From NCBI RefSeq assembly GCF_000003815.2, contig NC_049990.1, positions 14,371,633 through 14,435,632 on the forward strand: a DNA stretch of 64,000 bases. Direction: 5' to 3'. Below are positions 11,165-21,059 of the stretch, piece after piece. The notes under the pieces were generated by a model. It saw only the letters and a program-made list of their open reading frames with translations. It was not told the DNA's origin and did not search any database. The stretch is from Branchiostoma floridae. Taxonomy: Eukaryota; Chordata; Leptocardii; Amphioxiformes; Branchiostomatidae. How positions within the stretch are numbered: the first letter of the stretch is position 1; every line of letters begins with the position of its first letter. The translations under genes were made by a program, and so were the position numbers.

Positions 11165-11360
11165 GCAAGAGTGATAGGTAGCCAGCTCCACAAGGCACTT
11201 GACTTAGAGTCATTAAAGGCACAGAAGGAGTACTTTGATCGTGCAGTCAAGAAAGCCGGCAACACGCCTTCCTTTTCTGAAGAACAGGAGAGAGCAATGG
11301 CTCATGGGGTTGAACATGAAATAGATGCAGCAGCAACTTTGGCCACAAAGATTCTTCCAG
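11165..11360 (+). pseudogene. YqaJ-type nuclease ORF, 5' part
   Basis: The plus frame reads VIGSQLHKALDLESLKAQKE, then SFSEEQERAMAHGVEHEIDA and ATLATKILPA. In YqaJ-like exonucleases (PD-(D/E)XK fold) the segment before the catalytic Asp carries a similar HGxxxE motif. The frame stops where the 1.5-kb element at 11361 begins and resumes after it at 12863 with LEPNLLVYEEG, so the two parts were one ORF. The family is commonly found in invertebrate transposon-associated genes. The identification is by motif recall. Confidence 0.55.
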
Positions 11361-11566
11361 CGCCAACATTGACAAGGGGACGCAATAGTGAATCATAGGA
11401 GCCGATGCAACTTGATTGGAAGAGGCGTTTATTCCATGATGTGTTCACTCAATCCAAGGAGCTCCTTGCTCAATCGCAGCCATGATAGAAGAGACCGAAG
11501 AGGATCATGGGATCCCTGACAGTGAAGGCAGTGACGTCACTAACTCATCAACATAACCCAATGGCG
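11361..11566 (+). repeat. left 206-bp direct repeat
   Basis: Identical to 12657-12862 except for one base (CAATAG against CTATAG). It contains a CRE palindrome within AGTGACGTCACT. Its plus frame reads LDWKRRLFHDVFTQSKELL and, one frame over, IEETEEDHGIPDSEGSD before a stop, so it may hold a captured coding tail. Confidence 0.9.
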
Positions 11567-12656
11567 TGATTTCTCTTTATCTTCTTATTTCTCTTTCTCC
11601 TTTTTACAAAACTATCGTGTGCTAAAAATTGGGAAGAACAATAAATGCAATGTCTAAAAAAATCAAAGCCTGTTGTCTACTTTTCGTAATGAATGGTACA
11701 AATACTAAAAATCTGCAAGGTGTGCATTAACAATAGTGAAGTCCATGAAATAATCCCCTTAACAATACTTGGGAAATCTAGATCTAATGAAAAGACAGAT
11801 ATAACATTACAATGTACGTGAAGAAGAGTGTTGACTAATGAGGTAAGGTTTGTTAAACACAATATGAAAGATAACATGTAACATCAGATTGTGAATACAT
11901 TACGGACAAATGAAGATAACAGTTGAACTGAAATAGATTGTCAATGTTTTTCTGTGAGATAATGTCTAGCTACCATAAAGGGAAAATACAATATCGATTA
12001 TCTGCAGAAGAAAGAGAAAAAAAAAATACTGGTAAAGCAGAGTTCTGTTTGGGCAAAGTTCGTGACTGTCAAAGTTCTGTGACTCTCTTGGCCGGAGGTG
12101 TTAACAGTTACAGTTCGGCGTGAGCGATGTTCTTCTCGGCTGGAGCATAAGGTGCCTCTTGGCTGGTATACAGTTCAGCGGTGATCAGAAGAAGTTTGTA
12201 GAGCGGAGTTCGTGGGGGAAAGTCCGTGGGCGGTCCGCGTCAAATCGGGTAGAACGTTACGTTGAAGCAAGGAGCTTTTATCTCCTTGGTTGAAGGTTGA
12301 ACGAAAGAAACATGGCGGTTGGTGAATTTTGACGTTGTACTCACACGGCCGGGGGACACTGGGAAGATGCGGGGTTTTGCCGGATAGGTAAGCCGAGTAC
12401 TACTCCCTGCGACTTCTATGAGTCCTCTGGGGGTTGTTCAGCGAAGCTGGCACAGGGATGAGGTGTAGACACGCATAACTTCCGACCAAGGGCTCCGCTG
12501 GGGAGCTAAGACCAGATCCCCTCCTGCACAAGTGATGGCGCCATTGTTGACCTACATCCTCATTTGCTAGTGGCTTCCCGTCCACTCAGAGTGCGATCTC
12601 CCCTGCTCAAAGTTCGGGTTTGGGCCTGGGTATCGTTTCCCAGCCGCTGCACACCA

Positions 12657-12862
12657 CGCCAACATTGACAAGGGGACGCTATAGTGAATCATAGGAGCCG
12701 ATGCAACTTGATTGGAAGAGGCGTTTATTCCATGATGTGTTCACTCAATCCAAGGAGCTCCTTGCTCAATCGCAGCCATGATAGAAGAGACCGAAGAGGA
12801 TCATGGGATCCCTGACAGTGAAGGCAGTGACGTCACTAACTCATCAACATAACCCAATGGCG
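12657..12862 (+). repeat. right 206-bp direct repeat
   Basis: Second copy of the terminal repeat, 1296 bp downstream of the first, followed directly by the resumed YqaJ-type reading frame. Confidence 0.9.
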
Positions 12863-13040
12863 CAGCACTCGAACCCAACTTGCTTGTGTATGAAGAAGGC
12901 TGTATCATCATGAAGCAGGATGAGAAACCGTTTCTAGTTTTTTTGCCAAGACAGAGCCTTAGAGCCTCACAGAACTGTACAGTGAGTGCTGTTGAGATCA
13001 AGTGTCCATATACAGCAGATGTACATGACAATCGTATTGA
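12863..13040 (+). pseudogene. YqaJ-type nuclease ORF, central part
   Basis: The plus frame reads LEPNLLVYEEGCIIMKQDEK, then FLVFLPRQSLR where the family has a catalytic SPDG, then VSAVEIKCPYTAD. EIKCP is the second metal-binding E-x-K signature of YqaJ nucleases. Loss of the SPDG Asp indicates decay. The sequence runs into an N-gap. Confidence 0.6.
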
Positions 13041-13140
13041 NNNNNNNNNNNNNNNNNNNNNNNNNNNNNNNNNNNNNNNNNNNNNNNNNNNNNNNNNNNN
13101 NNNNNNNNNNNNNNNNNNNNNNNNNNNNNNNNNNNNNNNN
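13041..13140. other. assembly gap (100 N)
   Basis: Run of exactly 100 N, probably a fixed-size placeholder. Confidence 0.98.
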
Positions 13141-13450
13141 TGATATCCATACTACTGTTTAGTTTTTCTTTTCCTATGGGCGTTTTACTCTGAGTGTTAT
13201 TACTTAGCAATGTGCAGTATAACTGGAATGTTTAATAGTTTCATTTTCTGTGGAACTTCAGAACTTATATCTCAAATCTTTGTAGAATGGAATGAATATC
13301 TGAAATTTTATGTGATGTAAGTAACTTAGAAATGTATCATCATCCTAATAACGAAATCAAAAGGATATATTTCTTAAGCTCCTTCGATATATTCCCTCAG
13401 GAATTTAATAGAACAATACAAGACAATGTTATTGATCACAAAATTTATTC

Positions 13451-14290
13451 TGTGTTTTCCTGAGTAGGTTTTGTTAAGCTCAATTGTTTTCCTGAGTAGG
13501 GTTGATTGCAAAATACAAATCCACTGCATTTGAAGATTTAGTGGTATACTCTACAATGCCATGTGCAGTGACAACTTTAGGTCTGTTTCCTTATAATTGT
13601 CACATTGTGAATACAAATGGTAAACCTTGTATATGTAAAAACATTAACCACTGTTGCTTCGGGGAACAAGAAATACCAGCTCGAACACAAGTTACATGTC
13701 CAACAACCCTAATATATACTTTGAAAACAGCAACAAATGACAATGTCCCCTCTTTCACAGCATTGTAATGGTAAGGCAGTATTTCTCATAGCATCGATTA
13801 GTATGTGATTTGAATGTGAGGATAATTTAAACTGCAGAAATCATAATGTACTGACATTGAAAGCCTTTTTCTGTGTTTTCCTGAGTAGGTTTGGTTAAAC
13901 TCCACCAGTACTGTTATTCAGAGTACGGTTGATTACAAATCCACTGCATTTGAAGATTTAGTGGTATACTGTACATGTACAGTGGACACCTATTGGGTCT
14001 GTGTCCCTATTTGTCGCAATGTAAATACAAATGGTAAACCTTACATATTATGTAAAAACAAACCACTGTTGCTTTAATTTCTTAAAGAACAATAAATGCT
14101 AACTACAACAGAAGTTACATGTCTAACAACCCTATATACTTTGAAAGCGACAAGAAATGCCCACTATTTTGTATAATTGTAATGGAGTCACATTTATTTA
14201 TATCACAGCATGATGCCAATGGTAATATGTGATATGAATGTTTGGATAATTTAAACCTCAGAATGATACTGTACTAACAGTGAAAGCCTT
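13451..14290. repeat. ~420-bp imperfect tandem duplication
   Basis: TGTGTTTTCCTGAGTAGGTT at 13451 recurs at 13872, and following blocks (such as TCCACTGCATTTGAAGATTT, ATACAAATGGTAAACCTT and AACAACCCTATATACTTTG) recur in the same order about 421 bp later. A third unit starts near 14210 and breaks off. Indels between copies disrupt every open frame, so it is not coding. Confidence 0.85.
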
Positions 14291-14660
14291 TTTCCATTTT
14301 TCTTTTAGTGGGCATGAAGTTATATGTTTGATAATGTTCCAGAATAAAGTCAGTGTTCAACTGTATGAATATTGGATTCTCCATGCTATTCAATGACCTG
14401 AATTTTCTATCATTGGTAGTAGGTTTAATGTCACATAGTGTTGTATACGTTTTGAAATCTCTCCATGTGGAGCTGCCAAAAAGTGATAAACTCTTCAACA
14501 TGAATATCCCTACCAGTTATATACACCAAATTGAATAAATTAATTATAGGTAATATTACAAGATAAATGCAAAGTCAACATTCTCATAGCTCCACATGTG
14601 AATAGCTGTTGAAATGTTAGAACAACATGAAAACAAACAACTTATGAGCTAAAAGTAAAA

Positions 14661-15225
14661 CTAGACTGTTCTAAGTGTGGATAGTGTATGAGCTTTTAGC
14701 TCATCCTCCTGATCAAACCTATGGCAACATTTCTCACACACATACTTTGCCGGTTGGGGTTGGGTATGAGTCTTCGTATGTTTCTTTAAGACATCTTTAG
14801 ACTTGAATGCCTTCCCACATGTGTCGCACAAGAATGTACCAACATGTGTCTCTTCAGGTACTGTTCACACTTAAACTCTTTCGAACAAACTGTGCACTTT
14901 GCTGGTCTTTCATCCCCTTGTGGATGCAATTGTCTCATGTGAGTGATCAAGCCCCTTTTGTACTTGAACTTCTTCTGGCATACATCACACACATGCTGAG
15001 TTTCTCCAGAGTGGATAACCTGGTGTTCTTTCAGTCTGGCGTCTTTTGGGAAGAATTTCTCAAATATGTAGCATTTGTGTCCATCTGGGTCATGCAGTCT
15101 CCTGTGCTGTAGCAGACTGGACCTTCTTGCGTAACTGTTGCCACAGACAGTGCACACATGCTTCTTCTCCTTGTTGTGACTGGCCAGATGGTCATGAAAG
15201 TCTCGGCCATACACAAAGTCCATGG
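14661..15225 (-). pseudogene. C2H2 zinc-finger gene, last exon, with frameshift
   Basis: Minus-strand exon after a good acceptor (TTTTTTTAAAATTCACATTTCAG, exon base 15225). It encodes tandem C2H2 fingers: one intact finger from HVCTVCGNSY; a second with CYIFEKFF where the second Cys is lost; a third from HVCDVCQKKF; a fourth from AKCTVCSKEF ending HMLVH; then a one-base frameshift near 14840. The other frame continues with FLCDTCGKAF and YVCEKCCHRF to a stop at 14661. Such proteins are nuclear DNA-binding factors. The frameshift and lost Cys suggest a pseudogene, though a sequencing error could explain the frameshift. Upstream exons were not identified. Confidence 0.75.
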
Positions 15226-15459
15226 CTGAAATGTGAATTTTAAAAAAAGTCAGTCTTTGTCTGGAAATACAACAAAAACTAAACATTGGAAACAACCTAT
15301 AAACATCATACCTTATTACCTGATTAACATAAAACCATTAACGTTATACAAGGACATAGAGTCCATTCCAAGACACCATGCGGATGTTTGTTGCCATTGT
15401 TTAGAATTGAGTTTTAGAATTGAAGTTTTGTAATTATATGTCTAGGACATTTGATACTT

Positions 15460-15790
15460 CAGAAATATTTTTAACACTGTTTCAACTTTATAGATATTTC
15501 CCTGGTCCTGTAAAACTTTGGAAATATTCATGGTGTGGAATTGGATACTTCTAATGGTTTCTAAATAATGATAACAGCATTCTACCATTATTTACCATTT
15601 TCTACCATTTTCTACCATTTTTTGTAAATGGTTCGGTGGGCTGGGAAGATAGCAATTCACACATCCTTGCAAAGTATGGTTGGGTGCCATGCAACAATGG
15701 CCCACCACAAAGGATCCACCAGTGCCCAGCAGTGAAATCTAAAAATATACAGATGCAACAATAGGGCTTACTTTTATGGGGGCAATAAAC
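15460..15790. repeat. interspersed repeat family D, copy 1
   Basis: About 330 bp matching 37392-37740 (for example CAATTCACACATCCTTGCAA and CCACCACAAAGGATCCACCA) and partly 36088-36215. Contains repeated CTACCATTTT motifs. No ORF; element class unknown. Confidence 0.8.
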
Positions 15791-15976
15791 TAATTTTACC
15801 ATTTGGCCAGGTTTACCATTTTTTGTAAATATTTGTAAATGTGAAATAATCACAGACAGGTTTCATAATTATTCTAAATAAAGATATTTTTGTACAGTTA
15901 CTTTCAAAATGTTTGTAAAATATTCAAAGAAATTCAAATAAATGAGTATTTCCTAGTCAAATATTTGAAAATAATA

Positions 15977-16076
15977 NNNNNNNNNNNNNNNNNNNNNNNN
16001 NNNNNNNNNNNNNNNNNNNNNNNNNNNNNNNNNNNNNNNNNNNNNNNNNNNNNNNNNNNNNNNNNNNNNNNNNNNN
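15977..16076. other. assembly gap (100 N)
   Basis: Run of exactly 100 N. Confidence 0.98.
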
Positions 16077-16260
16077 ATATGAAAAGATGATACTTTGGCT
16101 CCGATGATGAGAGATACTCTGTCACCTGATAGGCTAGGCTAGGTTACACAAAACCTCCCTTAGATGACGTTAGAAGAAGAAATTGTGGACGACCTACCTC
16201 GCCTCTGGTACCCAAAACGCTCACTGGACGGCCCTTCAGTACCGGAGTTTTCTCCCCGAC

Positions 16261-16470
16261 CGTCGAATTTGCCTCCGCATTGCCGAATTTGTCTGTGTAA
16301 CCGTCGAATTTTTCCGTATAACCGTCGAATTTTTCTGTGTAACCGTCGAATTTGTCTGTGTAACCGTCAAATTTGTATGTTTAACCGTCGAATTTGTCTG
16401 TGTAACCGTCGAATTTTTCTGTGTAACTGTCGAATTTGCCTTTGCAACCGTCGAATCGATCTCCGGGACT
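16261..16470. repeat. 21-bp minisatellite (CGTCGAATTTGTCTGTGTAAC)
   Basis: Ten units with a strict 21-bp step (16261, 16282, 16302, 16323, 16344, 16365, 16386, 16407, 16428, 16449). Because 21 is a multiple of three, frames stay open on both strands: plus gives a CNRRICL heptad, minus gives an NSTVTQK/T heptad with repeated N-x-S/T. No start context, signal peptide or splice site makes either frame convincing. Confidence 0.9.
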
Positions 16471-17419
16471 ATCGAAATTGTCCCTCCGGAGTGTCGAAAA
16501 CGTCTTTGCAACCTATGACGTAGATTGTCCCCCGTGATATTGATCCACCTGAAACGAGAGGCTGTTGAGATTCCACTGTCGCCAGGGTCACCAACAGTAT
16601 CCGTTCTTCAAAACATAGACAAAAGGTAACGTTACAACCACGCATACAAAATGGAAATTGCTAATGAAAAAAGGAGCAAAAAAAAAAAAACCGGCTATTT
16701 CAAGCATACGACGAGAAGTTCGAACTCGGCACATATAAAATTGTGAGATGGCGGGGTAAGGCGCAACTCGGTAAAAAATAAGACCTGTGCGTCCGAAGAC
16801 AAAAGATGACCACTTATACACCTGTATCCCAGATGAAGAGCCACCAAGGGAATGGTGAGACGAGGACTGATTGAACTGAGTCTTATAATTGAACTCTGTG
16901 CAGAACTATTTATTTATAAGCCTAATTGCAATTACGTGCGCAAATTGCATGACAGGTAAAATTCGACAATTTGGGGGACAACTTGCCAAAAAAAGGCGTT
17001 GCATCAAGCGTGTGAAGTGTAGCGTTTGTGAGCGTCGCCAACAGAGAGAGGTATTCCAACATGACAGGTACGACCTCTCGTTCTAAATAGGATTCTAGAA
17101 CTGTCAGTTAAGTTTCTGAAGTCTAGTATGGTGTTAAGACGTGTGTTTGAGTTTTGCTGAAAATATCTAGTGCGAAGTAACTGCTATTCTTAAAATTTTC
17201 CAACGTTTCTTCTTCCGGTAAGGTTGACTCAAAATGTGTCCGTAAGTGATTTTTTTTTTCATTTCATTTTCGTTCCGTAATAGATGAAAATGTGAAAGGA
17301 CATACACAAGAACTAAAGCACTGGACAAATCATTGAAAGATTACTTCCGAGTCATAGGCTTGAAACAAGAACTTGCGGGTTACAGAGCGTGGTCTGCTTG
17401 CACACCCATAGAAAGCGTT

Positions 17420-17700
17420 CTTAAGTGCTACCCCTGATGGACTGTTGCAGTTTACCTGCTATGGGGAAGGGCTTTTAAAAGTGTCCGCGAACACCAGCTA
17501 TGGAGCAGCCCTGTGAAAGCAACACCAACATCCTCCAGCTGTCTGAAACTGGGAAGACAGAACTGAAACTGAACCACACATACTACTTCCAAGTGCAGAT
17601 GCAGATGGCGGTTACAAGGAGACGCTGGTGCGACTTCTTTGTATACTCCCAGGGAGTTTCAAGGGTTTGGGCATGGGGAACTGACATGAATATCACAACT
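17420..17700 (+). pseudogene. second YqaJ-type nuclease remnant
   Basis: The plus strand gives SATPDGLLQFTCYGEGLLKV in one frame, covering the ATPDG catalytic motif. About 90 bp later another frame gives ILQLSETGKTELKLNHTYYF and QVQMQMAVTRRRWCDFFVYS, the QxQxQMxVxxxxWCDFxV segment at the end of the YqaJ nuclease fold. The E-x-K motif after GLLKV is eroded (VSANT). A frameshift separates the parts, so it is dead. It lies on the same strand as the first YqaJ remnant (11.2-13.0 kb). Confidence 0.65.
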
Positions 17701-17834
17701 GAGTTAGACAATAAGCATACCTCCAATGGAGTTTCTGGCTTGTTCTCATTATATAGCGATTTTAGGTTTGAAATTGCCTGATTTTGGTGACAGGCAGAAA
17801 CCACCTTACACAGTGTACAAAAGCAATGAGTGAG

Positions 17835-17863
17835 CCAAGGAGGTAAAAAAAAAACCTCCTTGG
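17835..17863. repeat. short hairpin with A-loop
   Basis: Arms CCAAGGAGG (17835-17843) and CCTCCTTGG (17855-17863) enclose TAAAAAAAAAA. Function unknown. Confidence 0.7.
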
Positions 17864-17976
17864 TGCCATCTGAGTGACATCATCTGCCAGGGCCTCAGCC
17901 AATCTGGCTTTACCTGCCAAACTATTAGAACTTCTGTTTTAGACTAGATTTGTGATACTTTTTATAAGTAAATGTA

Positions 17977-18011
<35 letters not shown>

Positions 18012-18034
18012 CTTTATAAGTATATATATATATA

Positions 18035-19272
18035 CACTCGGCACAAAAAGTTTGGAATATCAACTTTGGTATATCATATTTCCGTTATTTATGCATCAAT
18101 TTCAATGTATTATATATCAATAGAAAGCTTATGTGGTTTTCTTTCCTATGGTATCAAACTTATTATGATTGTAAACACATAAAACGAGCACAAGGCCTGC
18201 TTACGTGAGTGGGTCACGAAAGAAAAGTGCCCAAATTCCCCTACTTCTGATCTGTTCAACACTGCATTGTCCTGTTGTTATTGGCGCGTGTGTCACTGGT
18301 TCAATCAATCCTCTTTTCACCTCACATTTTGTATACGGAACATGCAAGGTTTTAGTACACTTGAGTAGAGTTCATCTGCCCTTTCGATACTTGGATGGCA
18401 GAATTAAAGCGTGGATGCGGCAAGAGTAACTTTCGGCATTTGGTGGTGGAGTCAGCGTCGTGGTGTGGGGCGGTATAACCACCATAGGGTAAACAAGACT
18501 CGTCATCATTCCAGGCAAATTAATGTGGTGACATATAGGGACACCATCCTCCATCCAGTAGCAACATTCTACCGCTTCAATGTTGGACCAAATGCCATTC
18601 TTCTAGATTACAACACCAGTCCACACAGAGCAAGGACCATTGGATGCTGGAGCACAGACTTAGGGTGGAATAGCCTTCCTACGGCTTATGGCTAGCACTC
18701 GATTGATCACCTCTTGCCATGGTTCAGATTTTTTGCTTGAATAAAGAGTAATAGTAGCTTTGATTGACATGTCCTGTTTATTCAACTTGCCTTCATTCAA
18801 AAGTCAATACTGACGGAAGAAAATGAGCAGAATGTAGTGATTGACTTTAGTAGGGTAATTTTGGCACTTTATCTTTAGGACCCCCTGTGCGTAAGCGGGC
18901 CTAGTCCTCGTTCCATGAATTTACACTCATAAAATACTCTACTTAGATATGCTAAAAAGAAACTTGGATGTTCTGTATACCAAACGTTAGGGGATAAAAG
19001 GATTGATTGAATCATTGTCGCGGCCATAACAACGGTTGAACCGGACGATACAGTTTTGAACAGAAACGGAGGAATTTGGGCACTTTTTTTTCGTGACCCA
19101 CTCACGTTAGCAGGCCTAGTGTATGTTCCATGAGTTAACAATGATAATGAGTTTGATACCATTGGAAAGAAAATCATGCAAGCTTTCTATAGATATATAA
19201 TATATTGAAATTGATGCAGAAACAACATAAATATGATCAACCGAAGTTGGTATTCCAAACTTTTTGTGCTGA

Positions 19273-19275
<3 letters not shown>
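18035..19275 (+). mobile_element. Tc1/mariner-like element with long inverted repeats
   Basis: Starts CACTCGGCACAAAAAGTTTG at 18035 and ends with the near inverse at 19275, flanked by TA on both sides. The inverted repeats are unusually long: similarity continues inward through GTGAGTGGGTCACGAAA blocks and TTCAATCAATCCT blocks for roughly 340 bp per arm (about 18035-18385 and 18925-19275). A degenerate transposase remnant lies in the centre. TA flanks and the transposase motifs support the Tc1 class. Confidence 0.85.
18411..18700 (+). pseudogene. Tc1-like transposase remnant
   Basis: One plus frame reads VVTYRDTILHPVATFYRFNV, then ILLDYNTSPHRART. This corresponds to the Tc1 DDE region in which Tc1 proteins have QDNAxPHxAR; here the catalytic DNA motif is DYN. 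Just upstream another frame gives FGGGVSVVVWGGITT, the GGGSVMVWGG block, so at least one frameshift is present. Inactive. Confidence 0.75.
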
Positions 19276-19339
<64 letters not shown>

Positions 19340-19882
19340 TTATAATTACTTTATAAGTATATATATATTTACTTATAAAAGTATCACAAATCTAGTCTAA
19401 AACAGAAGTTCTAATAGTTTGGCAGGTAAAGTCACATTTTTGGCTGATATCTCAATACTTCATATCAGTGGCCTTTTTTTCCCATGGCTATAAATTCCAA
19501 GACATCAATAATAGAGATGTGGTGAATCATAAAACACAATAGGTGATGTGGAAAATGAAGAAAGCAACTTGGTGTTGCCTATAACTGTCTCCATATCGAG
19601 TCATAAATCCTGGCAACAGCATTTTGTATATTGTTTAAGTGAGAACAGGATTACTATCAATTATCATTTCAACAAACTTAGCATTTGAAGTAAACTATCA
19701 TAATAACAGTCACAGATTTGCTCAAGGATTAAGCAGACAATACAATTAAAGTTTAAACATCAATATTATGCAAGTAGCACATCTGTGTTTCATGATTTCA
19801 TCACTTATTGAATCTAGGAGGGCATATTTTGCTTCCTGTATCGTATATGCAAGCGAGGAGGTTATAAACTCAATGATGCAAG

Positions 19883-19921
<39 letters not shown>
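19883..19921. repeat. (AT)n microsatellite
   Basis: About 39 bases of alternating A and T. Confidence 0.95.
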
Positions 19922-19922
<1 letters not shown>

Positions 19923-20051
19923 CACCACAATCAAAAGATGTCCTGTGATGTTCACTGCATCATCCTAGGTTAGCCTTCCTAATCTCAAACAAAGTTAGCT
20001 TTTGATATATTGACTGGTTTCCACAAGGCAATATTAGCTATATAGTGAGCT

Positions 20052-20449
20052 ATAGGGGTGGGTACCGAGGTCCGGTTCAGGTCCAGAGGATCAGGTCCTG
20101 GTCCGGACCTGAACCTGGACCTGGACCTGAGTATGTCGAAACTTGTGAATGGACAATACTCAAAACAACGGTTCATTTCGCTACAAAGAAATCTGTTTTG
20201 TGGAGTGTTTGATTACCACTGGCTTTTTAAAATCCTACAAGGCTAACTGCCTCTGTACGACTTACTGTAAAACTGACTATAGGCTCTACTCTACTTCGCT
20301 CTTGTTATTTTCATTGACCAGTAGGCCCCAAAACGTGTGAATGCCTGTTCATTTTCCAATAGGTCCAACAACCGGTCCACCAATTTTTTTAAGGTTCGTT
20401 TTTTTCTGGACCGGTCCATTAACATTAAGAAAAACCAGTACCCACCCTT
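20052..20449. mobile_element. hAT-like MITE with 8-bp target duplication
   Basis: Flanked by identical AGTGAGCT (20044-20051 and 20450-20457). The ends are ATAGGGGTGGGTACCG and the inverse CAGTACCCACCCTT. The left part is dense in GGTCC/GGACCT repeats that form long dyads. An 8-bp duplication plus a GGGTGGGTAC-type terminus fits hAT. No transposase. The right end of a relative is at 60640-60740. Confidence 0.8.
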
Positions 20450-20544
20450 AGTGAGCTACTTAAAGAAACAGTAAGACAGTCAACTCTTTTGTGTAATGTA
20501 ATTAGATGCTTTAGGTTGAACACAGATAACAGCCTGGCCTTTTG

Positions 20545-20761
20545 AATGCCTTCATCAAGAACTGATTACCACCGATATTCTTTTTACATCAAACATCACG
20601 CGATTGGAATGCCCTCCCGGAATATATAGCCCGAGCCAAAAACTGGGAGGCATATAAGAATGCCCTCCATACCAGTAATTTACTTCAACCAAAGGCTACG
20701 GGTTCTTGCTACCACACAGCAGAGTGGCGGTCAGGGAGTGGAGCCCGGCCTGCCCACTGAG
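20545..20761 (+). pseudogene. non-LTR retrotransposon ORF2 C-terminal remnant
   Basis: One plus frame gives TDYHRYSFYIK. The next gives RDWNALPEYIARAKNWEAYK, then NALHTSNLLQP and a stop near 20761. The pattern (YYRxSFFxRTIxDWNxLP, then a short helix) is the familiar C-terminal end of CR1/L2/Jockey-group reverse transcriptase ORFs. A frameshift is present and the rest of the LINE is missing, as expected for 5' truncation. Confidence 0.55.
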
Positions 20762-20983
20762 GAGCCAAAAGCCACTAGCCACCAACCAGCCCCCACAAAC
20801 CACCTGCATCTACACTGTACACCTAGAAAATTACCCCACCCTCACCCCAATGCCTGAGCCCTCAACCTAATCAGGTATGGCACTCAAAGGAAGAAGACAT
20901 TATTTGTTATCCAAAATTTATTTTGCACTAGGACACACCATCACGTGATGATGCGAGTAGAAACAGTCTCCTGGCTCACTGCA

Positions 20984-21040
20984 GGAATAATGAACCCAGG
21001 CTGACCAACTAACGAACCAAGCACAATAACCGCTAGGCCA
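20984..21040 (-). repeat. tRNA-derived SINE head (probable)
   Basis: On the minus strand, TGGCCTAGCGGTTA (21027-21040) is a near-perfect tRNA A-box. About 30 bases downstream, GGGTTCATTATTCC (20984-20997) resembles a B-box with two extra bases. The clover-leaf is not intact, so this is not a functional tRNA gene. The body and tail were not delimited. Confidence 0.45.
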
Positions 21041-21059
21041 AAAGGTTTGGACCCATTGG

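Larger units (their letters stand above)
11361..12862. mobile_element. 1.5-kb element with 206-bp terminal direct repeats
   Basis: Two copies of a 206-bp sequence (11361-11566 and 12657-12862) differ by a single base by my reading. They flank about 1.09 kb without a coding frame. Each copy starts CGCCA and ends TGGCG, and the whole is flanked by CAG on both sides (11358-11360 and 12863-12865), a possible 3-bp target duplication. Removing it restores the reading frame of the YqaJ-type ORF. Long terminal direct repeats suggest a small LTR-like (TRIM) element, but TG...CA ends, a primer site and a polypurine tract are not evident. Confidence 0.55.
17907..19431. mobile_element. outer palindromic element hosting a Tc1-like insertion
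   Basis: The arm from CTTTACCTGCCAAACTATTA (17907) through TTTTAGACTAGATTTGTGAT to TATAAGTAAAT is repeated in inverted orientation at about 19368-19431. Both arms end in (TA)n tracts. The Tc1-like element sits in the TA-rich centre, so the arms look like an older palindromic MITE that received the insertion. Confidence 0.65.

Noticed and set aside
12998-13210. Frames spanning N-runs (also at 15.9, 60.3 and 62.8 kb)
   Set aside because: N stretches have no stop codons, so these are artefacts.
13502-13768. 88-codon plus frame in the 420-bp tandem repeat
   Set aside because: The second copy of the repeat breaks the frame with indels.
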